This document shows, one piece after another, positions 36,960-45,914 of a stretch of DNA of 63,361 bases (positions are counted from its first letter, which is position 1; every line of letters begins with the position of its first letter). The notes below the pieces were generated by a model. That model ran no database searches, was not told where the DNA came from, and saw only the letters and a list, made by a program, of their open reading frames with translations. The stretch lies in assembly GCF_000422505.1 (NCBI RefSeq), contig NZ_AULX01000035.1:1-63361 (forward strand), in the 5' to 3' direction. Source of the DNA: Paenibacillus pinihumi DSM 23905 = JCM 16419 (lineage in GTDB: Bacteria > Bacillota > Bacilli > Paenibacillales > Paenibacillaceae). The translations under genes were made by a program, and so were the position numbers.

Positions 36960-37027
36960 ATTCGTTGCGGAAACGAATGAATATCCAGACTCTGTAATTG
37001 ACGGCCGGGAAGAGAAGATGGGATACT
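36960..37027 (+). promoter_or_regulatory. Dyad and SigA-type promoter of the first YesN/YesM pair
   Basis: A perfect dyad ATTCGTT-gcgga-AACGAAT (36960-36978) is followed by TTGACG (36998-37003), an 18-base spacer and GATACT (37022-37027), 33 bases before the regulator ATG. The dyad lies between the two divergent transcripts and could be an operator for either. Confidence 0.5.
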
Positions 37028-37060
37028 TAAAATTATTCCAGGGAGGATGGGGGCTGCACC

Positions 37061-38620
37061 ATGTACAGGATTGTTCTGGCAGATGATGAATGGCTGGAGC
37101 TGGACACACTTGCGAAGTATATTCCGTGGAGGGAAATGGGATTTGAAGTTGTTGGAACGGCCAAGAATGGCAGAGAAGCTTTGTCTCTTGTTAAAGAACT
37201 GCTTCCCGATATCCTGATCACCGATGTCAAAATGCCCCTTATGGACGGCGTGGAGCTGGCACGGCTCGCAAGAGAGCTGATGCCCCGGCTGAAGATTGTA
37301 TTTCAAAGCGGTTATGATGATTTCAAATATGTAAAATCAGCGCTCCAGGTCGAGGCCTGCGGCTATCTGCTGAAGCCGTTAAACCGGAATGAGCTGCACA
37401 GCCTAATGGCCAAAGTGAAGGCCAAATGCGTGGAGGAAATGCGCAGTAAACAATCCTCGCTGGCTCTGCTCGCCCAATATATGAAGCACGCACTGTCAGA
37501 TTACTCTCAGCAGCGTGAGAAGGCCGCTGAGATTGCCAGGCTGGGGATGGAGCTGATGCCTTCTTATACAAGCAAGTATTCCTGCATGCTGCTCACAATA
37601 GATGAATATCCGCTGTTGTCCAAATATCAGATGAACGGACCGGCGATTATAGAAGAGATTAACCGGGAGCTGGAGCAATTGGCCGCCGAGGAAAGCATGC
37701 TCGCCATATCTCTGAATGAACACACCTATTTTATAATTGGAATCAAGGACCCGCTCGATTTGCTGCTGCAATGGCCCACAAAAATGAAAGCGCAATCAAG
37801 ATGGGTTACGTTGTGCCTGTACCCGCAGCAGACGGCGCTGGAGGATGCCGCAGAAGTATACCGGGAGCTCCAGCTGCACCGCAACCGGCATGTCTACCTC
37901 TATGGCCCGGGCCATGTCATTGTGGCAGATACACTTCCTGCCCTGCAAGCACGGCCGGGAATTGTAGAACCGCCAGTCCCAGAGTCGCTGTACAGCTTTA
38001 TCAATCAGGGCAAGCTTCAGGAGGCGGAGCAGTGGGTCGATGACTATATTGCCTATCAATCCATCCAGTCTGACTGGAGTCCGGAATTCATTATCCAAGG
38101 CTGCATGGGGCTGATCGATGAGCTGTATCTGACTCATATTCTGCCTCATGCCAACATCCGCCAGCAAATGGAGGACAAAGCAAAAATGTTCAACCGGCTG
38201 TCAGCCATCGAGAGTGTGCCGCAAATCGCCATGACGATCCGCCAGTTCACAACCATGTTGGGTGATGCGTTAAGCAGGCTTCAGACGGGCAAGCATACGG
38301 TGCTGATTGCTCAGGTGAAAGCGTTAATCGAGCGTGAGTACGCCCGGCCGCTCACAATTGAGTATCTGTCTGAGCAGGTGTATCTTTCACCAAACTATTT
38401 GCGGGCAATATTCAAGGATCATACAGGCCTTACAGTGCTGGAGTACATTACCCAGGTAAGGATGGAGCATGCTGCCGGCATGCTTCGCAGCAGCGCCTAC
38501 AGAGTGCACGAGATTTCCGGCAGAGTCGGCTACGAGAGCGCCTCCCATTTCTGTACGATCTTCCTTAAGAAGATGGGACTTACCCCCAATCAATATCGCA
38601 ATCAGCAACTAGGGCGGTGA
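37061..38620 (+). CDS. YesN-type response regulator with AraC DNA-binding domain
   Basis: 519 residues. The receiver domain (1-120) has the acidic pocket LADDE, phospho-acceptor Asp55 in ITDVKMP and Lys near 104. A long, poorly conserved middle region lies at 130-410, and two AraC-type helix-turn-helix motifs are at the end (about 420-515, with LSEQVYLSPNYLRAIFKDHTG and VGYESASHF). It probably activates the divergent importer/MelA operon when phosphorylated by the sensor encoded seven bases downstream. Confidence 0.94.
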   Translation: MYRIVLADDEWLELDTLAKYIPWREMGFEVVGTAKNGREALSLVKELLPDILITDVKMPLMDGVELARLARELMPRLKIVFQSGYDDFKYVKSALQVEACGYLLKPLNRNELHSLMAKVKAKCVEEMRSKQSSLALLAQYMKHALSDYSQQREKAAEIARLGMELMPSYTSKYSCMLLTIDEYPLLSKYQMNGPAIIEEINRELEQLAAEESMLAISLNEHTYFIIGIKDPLDLLLQWPTKMKAQSRWVTLCLYPQQTALEDAAEVYRELQLHRNRHVYLYGPGHVIVADTLPALQARPGIVEPPVPESLYSFINQGKLQEAEQWVDDYIAYQSIQSDWSPEFIIQGCMGLIDELYLTHILPHANIRQQMEDKAKMFNRLSAIESVPQIAMTIRQFTTMLGDALSRLQTGKHTVLIAQVKALIEREYARPLTIEYLSEQVYLSPNYLRAIFKDHTGLTVLEYITQVRMEHAAGMLRSSAYRVHEISGRVGYESASHFCTIFLKKMGLTPNQYRNQQLGR

Positions 38621-38627
38621 GAGAGGC

Positions 38628-40358
38628 ATGCGCTGCATTCGTGATTATCTGATCAATCTCCCGATCCGGGGCAAATTGACCATCTTCTTTCTCTTCTCAT
38701 CGGTGATTCCGCTGCTGCTCATCTCCGTCTATTCCTATCAGACGAACCGGGAGCAGCTGATTGCACAGACGTATGAGAGCATGTACACAATGAACAGCCA
38801 GCTTAACTCGAATATCGAGAACCGGCTGGAGAGCTTCAAGCAAATTTCCAGCCTGATCTATATGGATACGAAGCTGAGAGAATACTTGACGCGGACCTAT
38901 ACCCGCAATATCGAGTTCGTGGAAGCCTATGAATATATCAATAATTTGTTATACGGAATAATGGCGGCCAATACGGATATTTTCGCGATCACCCTGTATC
39001 CGTACAACGACACGCTGCCAAGCGACGGCCTGTTTATTCAGCCCTTCTACACCTTGGCTTCAGAGAGCTGGTTCCATGAGCTTCAGCAGTCCTACGGAAA
39101 TGCAGTCTACAGCATCGTAACGGACAAGGGCAGCCGGACTTCTGTATTCACATTGGCCCGGCTGCTCAACAATCATCAGCTTCAATATCCCTACAGCATT
39201 CTGACCATTGATGTCAAGGAAGCGGTGCTGTACTCCCTGTTTGAGAAGGAAACGGCGACGAAGGATATCTACATCGTAAATGAAGATGGCCTGGTCTTGT
39301 CGGCTGCGGATAAATCGCTAATCGCGCGACAATTGTCGGAGATTATTGGGGATGGACCTTGGCAATCGGGGGCTGTGGGCAGTGCTACTGCTGCCATCCA
39401 GGGACAGAAATCACTCATTGTCTATAACAGCATGACGTTGGGCTGGAAGACCGTATCGGTCGTTCCTGTCGATTATGTGCTCAAAGAAGCAAGGCAAGCG
39501 TCCAACCGGGTTCTGTTCATCTCAGGCATCAGCTTCCTGATTGCCTTTGCGCTCATAGCATTCACCGCCCGCTACTTCTCCAAACGCTTCTCGACCTTGT
39601 ACCGCTTTATCCGCAAGGTGGAAAATGAGGATTTCAACTTTGAACTAAAGGGCAAGGGCCGGGATGAGATTGGACAGCTCGCCGAAGCGTTCAATACGAT
39701 GAAGCAGCGTCTGAAGGAGCTCATCAATGAGGTATACAAGAAGGAAATTTTGAAGAAGGAATCGGAGCTGTACGCACTCCAAAGTCAGATTAATCCGCAT
39801 TTTCTGTATAATACGTTGTCTATCATCTCTTCTCTGGCAATCCGCAACAATGATGAGGAGGTGAGCCATATTGTCGACCATCTGTCCAACTTCTACAAGA
39901 CATCACTTAATAAAGGGAAACGGAATATTCTCATTCAGAAGGAGCTGGAAATTACCGAGCATTATCTGGCGATCCAGCAGATGCGGTTCCGCTCTCTGTT
40001 CAAGGTGCATTGGCAGACCGACACAGCCCTCTACCCGTACCAGACGCTCAAGCTGATGCTTCAGCCATTTGTGGAAAATGCCATTAATCATGCGATTTGG
40101 CACGGTGAAGCACCACTGAATATTATTATCCGCCTCTATTTGCAAGAAGGCTGCATTCTGTTTGAAGTTGTTGATGACGGAGCAGGCATGACCGCAGAGC
40201 AGCTGAGGAATGTACGGGAGGGCAATAAGGAGGCCGGCTACGGCATCCGCAACGTCCATGAGCGCATTCAGCTTGCTTACGGCCCGGAATACGGGGTGAC
40301 TATCACCAGCAGGCTCGGAATCGGGACACAGGTCCACATCAGACTGCCGATGGGCTGA
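38628..40358 (+). CDS. YesM-type sensor histidine kinase
   Basis: 576 residues: membrane helix 17-37, extracellular sensor domain to about 290, second helix 295-314, HAMP linker 315-370, and a LytS/YesM-type kinase domain with phospho-accepting His391 in QSQINPHFLYNTL. It has an N-box FVENAINHAIWHG and G-box VDDGAGM. Such kinases sense extracellular carbohydrate or the state of a binding protein. The gene is followed by a bidirectional terminator. Confidence 0.94.
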   Translation: MRCIRDYLINLPIRGKLTIFFLFSSVIPLLLISVYSYQTNREQLIAQTYESMYTMNSQLNSNIENRLESFKQISSLIYMDTKLREYLTRTYTRNIEFVEAYEYINNLLYGIMAANTDIFAITLYPYNDTLPSDGLFIQPFYTLASESWFHELQQSYGNAVYSIVTDKGSRTSVFTLARLLNNHQLQYPYSILTIDVKEAVLYSLFEKETATKDIYIVNEDGLVLSAADKSLIARQLSEIIGDGPWQSGAVGSATAAIQGQKSLIVYNSMTLGWKTVSVVPVDYVLKEARQASNRVLFISGISFLIAFALIAFTARYFSKRFSTLYRFIRKVENEDFNFELKGKGRDEIGQLAEAFNTMKQRLKELINEVYKKEILKKESELYALQSQINPHFLYNTLSIISSLAIRNNDEEVSHIVDHLSNFYKTSLNKGKRNILIQKELEITEHYLAIQQMRFRSLFKVHWQTDTALYPYQTLKLMLQPFVENAINHAIWHGEAPLNIIIRLYLQEGCILFEVVDDGAGMTAEQLRNVREGNKEAGYGIRNVHERIQLAYGPEYGVTITSRLGIGTQVHIRLPMG

Positions 40359-40394
40359 TCCCCCAAACTGTCAGCTTCTGAACAGACATGATGA

Positions 40395-40440
40395 AAAGGG
40401 CCGAACGTTCAAGGTTTACTCCTCGAACGTTCGGCCCTTT
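40395..40440. terminator. Bidirectional terminator
   Basis: Perfect 16-base arms (AAAGGGCCGAACGTTC and its complement) around a 14-base loop, between the convergent sensor-kinase and glycoside-hydrolase genes. A-rich and T-rich ends let it work on both strands. Confidence 0.9.
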
Positions 40441-40455
40441 CCTGCTGCTATAGTA

Positions 40456-42138
40456 TTATTGATGACTGGTCGGATGCTGTACGGTCAATGGAATTTCATT
40501 GCGGAACAGCTTATGGATATCATTGGTGAGGCGCAGATAGAAGTCTGAGGAGACTGCTACACCGTCCGCATCCAGTGTCAGGAAGTACTGGTTGTTCGGA
40601 ATCATCGAGCTGTTTTCTGCAGCCTTGGCAATCGCCGTTCCTTCATCATACTCGTCGAACATGGCGATATAACCGGTATTAACGCCGATGCTCTTCAGAT
40701 TGTAGGCTTGCCGCCACATAAAGTCGCCGTGCAGACGCGGGATTTCGTTGATCGGGCCGTTATGCAGGTTCTTCCATGAGAAGCCCGGCCAGATAACAGG
40801 CTGGTATACGATGTTGTTCTGGCTTGTAAAGGTAAAGTCCGGCTGATATTGATTGTTCTTGTAGTGGTCAGCACCATCAATGCCTTTAAAGCGTCCAACA
40901 AACCATGGGGACAACATATCAAGCTGCTTATAGACATCCAGGAAGCCCGGCTTGGCATCCTCAATGCCAGTACGCCAGTAGGTTGGCACACCGCCAATGA
41001 CGTAGAAGCCCTGGTTCTTGAACCATGTAATCAGTTCGGATGCCTCGGCTGCCGTACCCGGACGGTCATTGAAGCCGATACCCCAAATACAGATAACCGG
41101 CTTGCCGTCCTGCTTGGCATAAGCAGTGGAAGAAGTAAGCTGCATGCTGTTCTGGATATTCGTCGTAAAGTCATTTTTGACGGCATTTACCCATGTGCTC
41201 GGATTCATGTCCGTAATGTCATACATCACGTAGAATTTGCGGTTATACGTTTCAGCAGCATTTTTCACCTTGACAGCCACACTGTCACGATTGCTCTTCC
41301 AGTTGTTCGGCGTATTGCTTACGTCCGCTCCGAACCGCTGCAATGCGGCACCGGTAATATTATACGTCTGCATCCACTCAAAATGCTTGTTGACCGTCGA
41401 CTGGTCATACGAGGAGAACAGCTTTGCCTGCTGTCCATTGCCCAGATTGCCCAGATTCGTCTGGTACAGATTCGTATACTCCCGAAGATCCGGGTAAAGT
41501 TCAAAATTAACGTTGGAATTTGGCGTCGGCGAATTGCCGTTCTTCGTCCAATGCGTCCAGTTGTTCAGTGGTGAGCCGTCACCGCCAGCGGTAAACCATC
41601 CCTGGTAGCCCGCGAATATATGCCCAACGACATCGTTCCCGGTTCCGCCGGAAGCAGCTGTGAATTTAAAATTATGAATATTAAACAGGTTGCCTGCACC
41701 TCCAGTGAACTTCAGAAATACATGATGCGTACCGCTAATATTGCTCGTTGTACATGTACGGGTAACCCAGTTTTGCCACCCTCCTGTATTCGGTACGCTG
41801 CAGGTTGCAGCCAATGTGCCGTTAAGGCTCCCCAATCTTACTTCAATGTTCCCTCCTGTCGTGTTGCTGGCTACGCGGAATTGCACGGATGATGCTCCGG
41901 TTCCAAAATTGATGCTGTCAAACGCAATGTAATCGCCATTGTCAATAAAGGCTACATTCTGGCCGCCCTCGCTCGACGACTCGAGCTGAGTGCCGGATTG
42001 CGAGGTATAGCCGGAAGCCAAAATCGTATTAAATGCCGAAAAGGAGGCTGCCCGGGCAAAACCTTGCGGAAAGGATGAGACGGCGAGGAGCATCGCTAAG
42101 GCGATTAGAGCGAACAGCTTTTTTCTTGTGTTCTTCAT
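40456..42138 (-). CDS. Secreted CBM6-like plus GH71/GH99-like protein
   Basis: 560 residues with a Sec signal peptide (cleavage near ARA-AS, residue 31), a CBM6/35-like beta-sandwich at about 33-160 (GDYIAFDSINFG, VFLKFTGGAGNLFNIHNFKF) and a barrel domain of the GH71/GH99-like superfamily at about 168-545 (GYQGWF, YDITDM, KPVICIWGIGF, FDEYDEG). Members act on alpha-mannan or alpha-glucan type polymers, but the substrate here is not settled. It would act outside the cell and supply sugars to the importer encoded just upstream. It has its own promoter region after a terminator, with a cre site. Confidence 0.85.
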   Translation of the reverse strand: MKNTRKKLFALIALAMLLAVSSFPQGFARAASFSAFNTILASGYTSQSGTQLESSSEGGQNVAFIDNGDYIAFDSINFGTGASSVQFRVASNTTGGNIEVRLGSLNGTLAATCSVPNTGGWQNWVTRTCTTSNISGTHHVFLKFTGGAGNLFNIHNFKFTAASGGTGNDVVGHIFAGYQGWFTAGGDGSPLNNWTHWTKNGNSPTPNSNVNFELYPDLREYTNLYQTNLGNLGNGQQAKLFSSYDQSTVNKHFEWMQTYNITGAALQRFGADVSNTPNNWKSNRDSVAVKVKNAAETYNRKFYVMYDITDMNPSTWVNAVKNDFTTNIQNSMQLTSSTAYAKQDGKPVICIWGIGFNDRPGTAAEASELITWFKNQGFYVIGGVPTYWRTGIEDAKPGFLDVYKQLDMLSPWFVGRFKGIDGADHYKNNQYQPDFTFTSQNNIVYQPVIWPGFSWKNLHNGPINEIPRLHGDFMWRQAYNLKSIGVNTGYIAMFDEYDEGTAIAKAAENSSMIPNNQYFLTLDADGVAVSSDFYLRLTNDIHKLFRNEIPLTVQHPTSHQ

Positions 42139-42226
42139 GTTTTTCCTCCTTTATTGGTTGGGTACTTCGTGGCTCTATACACCACAATTTAAGAGCTGCT
42201 CTGCAATGCAGATTTTTAAAATAGCA

Positions 42227-42241
42227 TGTATGCGCTTACAA
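42227..42241 (-). promoter_or_regulatory. CcpA cre site
   Basis: Minus-strand TTGTAAGCGCATACA matches the cre consensus WTGNAARCGNWWWCA at every position. It overlaps a weak TTGTAA/TAAAAA promoter about 90 bases before the glycoside hydrolase start, so catabolite repression of that gene is expected. Confidence 0.65.
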
Positions 42242-42249
42242 TTCGTCTC

Positions 42250-42284
42250 AAAAGGGAAACCGCCCTGATTTGCGGCCGGTTCCC
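42250..42284 (-). terminator. Rho-independent terminator after binding lipoprotein
   Basis: On the minus strand the arms GGGAACCG and CGGTTTCCC (one bulge) are followed by TTTT. It separates the importer operon from the glycoside hydrolase gene. Confidence 0.7.
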
Positions 42285-42309
42285 TGTGAGGTTATGATCT
42301 AAAAGTAAA

Positions 42310-43872
42310 TTATGATCCAGATTTTGAAGCCAAAAATGCATCAATTTGTTTTTGGGTTTCTGTGAGGATCTTATCGAGACCATTTTTCTTTTGCGCCTCG
42401 ACGTAATCGGCAACCGCTTTATCCACATCTTTGACAAGTCCGAACTCGATTGGTCTATGCAGTTCCTCGATTGCCTGGTCGCGCTTGGCGATTTCATTTT
42501 TCATCGTGTCTTCTGCAATGAACAGACCGTCAATCGGTGAATTCACATTCATCGGCTGGCTGGCAAACTCAGCCTCTTTTACCCAGAAGTCCTTGCCGTA
42601 CGTCATCGTCGGACGCATGAATTGCGGCTTCCAGAACGCCCATTGGCCGCCCCACTCCATATAGTTGCTCGTCGTCGTCTGCATGCCTTGCGGGTACTCC
42701 GCACCCTCACCGTTCAATACATAGGTTTTGCCCTCAATACCGTATTGCAGCAAGTCATACAAGGTTTGATCCGTCTCGACCATATCCAGGAACCTCAGAA
42801 CACGCTCCGGATTTTTGGAGTTGCGGTTGATGGCTACTACATTCGCCAGTGCTGTACGGTTGACGAATTTCTTGTCCGGGTAGAGCAGAGACATGTCCTG
42901 GGTAAACGAAGGGTCAGCAAAGCCAGGATTGGCAAATACCCATTCATGGGACGTCACGGTGAATAAGGACTTCCCGTTGCGCCACTGGGCAGCGCCATCT
43001 TCCTTGTCAATCATGGCATCACGGTTGATCAGCTTGTCGTCATACCAGGATTTAGCCAGCTTGGATGATTCCATATAGAACGGCTGTTGTTCAACTGCCT
43101 GCACCGTGATCTTCGGATCATTCAAGTAAAAACCAAGTCCGTGGAAGTTCAGATCCACCCACTCATCACGAATATAGTACAGCGACAACGGTGTGGAACG
43201 GGACAGCTTTTCATTCGGGTACGCTTTTCTCAGATCGCGCAGCAGCTTATCTACATCTTCGATCGTCTGAATGGAATCCGGCGCAATCTCGATACCTGCC
43301 TTCTTGGCCAGATCAGAACGCCAGCCTGCAAATTTGCGTTCATTCATCTTCATCGTCCAAGGCAGACCTACAATTTGCCCATTGACTGTTGCGGCTTGAA
43401 GCGTGCCCTGCTCCTGATATTTTTTGTACAAATTCGGCGCATGCTCCGGCAGCAGATCATTCAATGCCATGTAAGAGCCCTTGGCCGCCATTTGCTTGTA
43501 GGACAGCCAATCGCCGTCGAAGTTCATATCCCAGTTGTCGCCTGATGCTGCCATGACAAGCATTTTGTCCTTGAAGTCGCCGAACGGAATAAAGTTGATG
43601 TCAAATTTGACGTTCAAGCCTTTGCCTTTTACATATTCACTAATTTTGGACCATACCTCATCAGTGGCCGCTTTCTTGTCCCCGCCAAAATAAAATTTTA
43701 ATGTCACCTCCCCCTCAGAGCTTCCAGGCTGCTCTTGTTTATTCGTTGTGTTCGGTGCAGCCGGATCGCTCTGCTTGTTCGTATTTCCTGAGGAGCCGCA
43801 TGCTCCAAGCACTGTAACCATCATCATCGTCGCAAGAATGGCAAGCGACAGCTTTCTAAACATAAATTGCAT
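42310..43872 (-). CDS. LplA-type sugar-binding lipoprotein
   Basis: 520 residues: lipoprotein signal with lipobox LGAC (Cys25), a Ser/Asn/Thr-rich linker, then an LplA/YtcQ-like binding protein (LKFYFGGDKKAATDEVW near 55, DNWDMNFDGDW near 115). It lies directly downstream of two permeases of the LplB/YtcP type. ATG 43872 is eight bases from GGGGGAGG; a second ATG three codons later is possible. Confidence 0.93.
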   Translation of the reverse strand: MQFMFRKLSLAILATMMMVTVLGACGSSGNTNKQSDPAAPNTTNKQEQPGSSEGEVTLKFYFGGDKKAATDEVWSKISEYVKGKGLNVKFDINFIPFGDFKDKMLVMAASGDNWDMNFDGDWLSYKQMAAKGSYMALNDLLPEHAPNLYKKYQEQGTLQAATVNGQIVGLPWTMKMNERKFAGWRSDLAKKAGIEIAPDSIQTIEDVDKLLRDLRKAYPNEKLSRSTPLSLYYIRDEWVDLNFHGLGFYLNDPKITVQAVEQQPFYMESSKLAKSWYDDKLINRDAMIDKEDGAAQWRNGKSLFTVTSHEWVFANPGFADPSFTQDMSLLYPDKKFVNRTALANVVAINRNSKNPERVLRFLDMVETDQTLYDLLQYGIEGKTYVLNGEGAEYPQGMQTTTSNYMEWGGQWAFWKPQFMRPTMTYGKDFWVKEAEFASQPMNVNSPIDGLFIAEDTMKNEIAKRDQAIEELHRPIEFGLVKDVDKAVADYVEAQKKNGLDKILTETQKQIDAFLASKSGS

Positions 43873-43929
43873 CTGTATTTCCTCCCCCTGCGAGATGTTG
43901 TATACTATACGGCCGAAGCCGGGATAGCC

Positions 43930-44814
43930 TTAACCTTTCACTGCGCCGACCATCAAGCCTTTGACAAAGAAGCGCTGAACAAACGGGTACAAAAAGACGA
44001 TTGGGCCAATGGTAACAACGGTCAGCGCCATCTTCATCGATTCGGACGGAATCTGTGCCGAGATCCGCTGCATCGCTGCCGCATTGCTGGAACTTCGCAA
44101 AAACTCAACGTTCGAAACAAGTGTGCGCAACAGCAGTTGCAGCGGCTGAAGCTCCTGCTTGTCGACAAACATCAGCCCGAGGAACCAGTCATTCCAGTAG
44201 TTCAGGGAGACGAACAGCCCCACGGTTGCCAGTACAGGGAGTGCCAGCGGGCAGATCAGCCGGTAGAAAATAGTGAATTCCCCCGCCCCGTCCATCTTCG
44301 CCGATTCATGCAAATCCTCGGGAATCGAGAGCATGAAGTTGCGGATCAAAAACATATTGAAAGCATTGGCCAGCATCGGCAAAATCAACGCCCACAGCGT
44401 ATCCTTCAAGTCCAGATAGCGCACACAAATGATATACCAGGGAACGAGTCCCCCGTTAAACAGCATCGTAATGATGACATAAACCGATAGAATATTCCGG
44501 TACTTGAACGAGCGTCTTGCCATCACATAGCCGCCCATCGCGGTGACGAACAGAGACAGCGCCGTTCCGACGACCGTTACAAAAATACTGATTCCATATG
44601 CATCCACAATCCGGTTGGAACCGAGGAATAAAATTTTATAGGAATCGAAGGTAACCGTTTTGGGAAACAGACTGTAGCCGTGCTGCACAATGTCCTGCTC
44701 TGTACTGAGCGACCCGGAGATCACCATAATAAATGGCAGAAGACAGGATACGCTGAATAGCGAAATGAGTACGATAATAATCCATTGAGACAACGAATTT
44801 TTTTTGCCAGGCAT
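43930..44814 (-). CDS. Carbohydrate ABC permease, YtcP-like
   Basis: A 294-residue permease with six helices, EAA loop LHESAKMDGAGEFTIFYRLICP near 190 and the typical end VKGLMVGAVKG. It pairs with the LplB-like permease 30 bases upstream; no ATPase gene accompanies them. Confidence 0.94.
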   Translation of the reverse strand: MPGKKNSLSQWIIIVLISLFSVSCLLPFIMVISGSLSTEQDIVQHGYSLFPKTVTFDSYKILFLGSNRIVDAYGISIFVTVVGTALSLFVTAMGGYVMARRSFKYRNILSVYVIITMLFNGGLVPWYIICVRYLDLKDTLWALILPMLANAFNMFLIRNFMLSIPEDLHESAKMDGAGEFTIFYRLICPLALPVLATVGLFVSLNYWNDWFLGLMFVDKQELQPLQLLLRTLVSNVEFLRSSSNAAAMQRISAQIPSESMKMALTVVTIGPIVFLYPFVQRFFVKGLMVGAVKG

Positions 44815-44844
44815 AGGCTTCCTCTCCCATCTGTAGGTCTAGTT

Positions 44845-45771
44845 TTAGAAAATGGCCGAATCCTTGTCGATTTTGCGTGCTGCATAGTTGCTTCCGATGA
44901 CGAGTACGAACGCAATGATCGACTGAAGGAAACCGGCTGCGGAAGCCATGCCGATATCTCCTGATTTTCTCAAGCTCCGGTATACAAAGGTATCAATAAC
45001 ATCTGTTGTCGGGAATAGCAGCGACGCGTCTCCAACCATGGCGTAGAACATGCCGAAATCCGCATTCATAATCCGTCCGACCGCCAGCAGCGTCAGGATA
45101 ATGATCGTAGGCCTGAGCATTGGAATACTGATGTAGCGGATTTGCTGCCAGCGGTTCGCTCCATCGATAGAAGCAGCTTCATAATAGGAGTTATCAATCG
45201 ACGTAAGCGCTGCCAGGTAGATGATCGTGCCATACCCCGTCACCTTCCAGCGGATCGCAATGGTGAGTATGAGCGGCCACAGGCTTGCTTCGCTGTAAAA
45301 ATCAATCGGACTCATGCCAAATGACTCCAGAATACGGTTGACAGCCCCACTCTCAAAATTCAGCAGATTGTAGGCGAACACGCCGACGACAATCCACGAG
45401 ATGAAGAAAGGCAGGAATGTCAGCGACTGGGTGACCCGCTTGAAGTACTTGTTGCGGATTTCGTTAAGCATAAGTGCCAGGCCGACCTCGAAAATAAGTC
45501 CTACCACAATAAATACGGCGTTGAGCAAAATCGTATTTCGGACCGCCCGGAATGCCGAGTCGGAGGAAAATAAATAGTCGAAGTTGTCAAACAGCGGATT
45601 CATCCAGTCGCTTCCGAAGATCCCTTTGGAAAAATCAAAGTCCTTGAAAGCGATGACAAGACCGGCAAGCGGCAAATAGCTGAACAGGAATAAAAGCACC
45701 GCAACGGGCAGGAACATAAGCAGCAGCGTCCGATTTTGAAAAAGCTCCTTGAATACTCCGTTAGTTTTCAT
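44845..45771 (-). CDS. Carbohydrate ABC permease, LplB-like
   Basis: About 308 residues, six helices, EAA loop YEAASIDGANRWQQIRYISIP near 210, family ending ARKIDKDSAIF. Several in-frame ATGs exist; 45771 is preferred because it is eight bases from AAAGGG. Starts at 45777, 45789 or 45840 would add up to 23 residues. The gene follows a 143-base gap with direct repeats and a long dyad, suggesting a regulated promoter separate from the two-component genes. Confidence 0.9.
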   Translation of the reverse strand: MKTNGVFKELFQNRTLLLMFLPVAVLLFLFSYLPLAGLVIAFKDFDFSKGIFGSDWMNPLFDNFDYLFSSDSAFRAVRNTILLNAVFIVVGLIFEVGLALMLNEIRNKYFKRVTQSLTFLPFFISWIVVGVFAYNLLNFESGAVNRILESFGMSPIDFYSEASLWPLILTIAIRWKVTGYGTIIYLAALTSIDNSYYEAASIDGANRWQQIRYISIPMLRPTIIILTLLAVGRIMNADFGMFYAMVGDASLLFPTTDVIDTFVYRSLRKSGDIGMASAAGFLQSIIAFVLVIGSNYAARKIDKDSAIF

Positions 45772-45818
45772 GTTCATGTCCCTTTCCATGAAGTTATACT
45801 CTAATTGTAAGGAGACAT

Positions 45819-45869
45819 GATAAGACTTGCCATGAGCCAATCTTATCCTTTGCAGTTTAGTTTTATCCT
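45819..45869 (-). promoter_or_regulatory. Direct repeats and long dyad upstream of importer operon
   Basis: On the minus strand AGGATAAAACTAAA (45869-45856) and AGGATAAGA (45849-45841) are spaced 20 bases start to start. The second overlaps a dyad GATAAGA-N15-TCTTATC (45819-45847). Direct repeats with about two helical turns spacing are typical of AraC-type regulators such as the YesN protein encoded upstream. Confidence 0.5.
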
Positions 45870-45914
45870 GCTTTCGAACGCTGTGCCCGGTCTATTAACC
45901 CCATTTTATTACAA

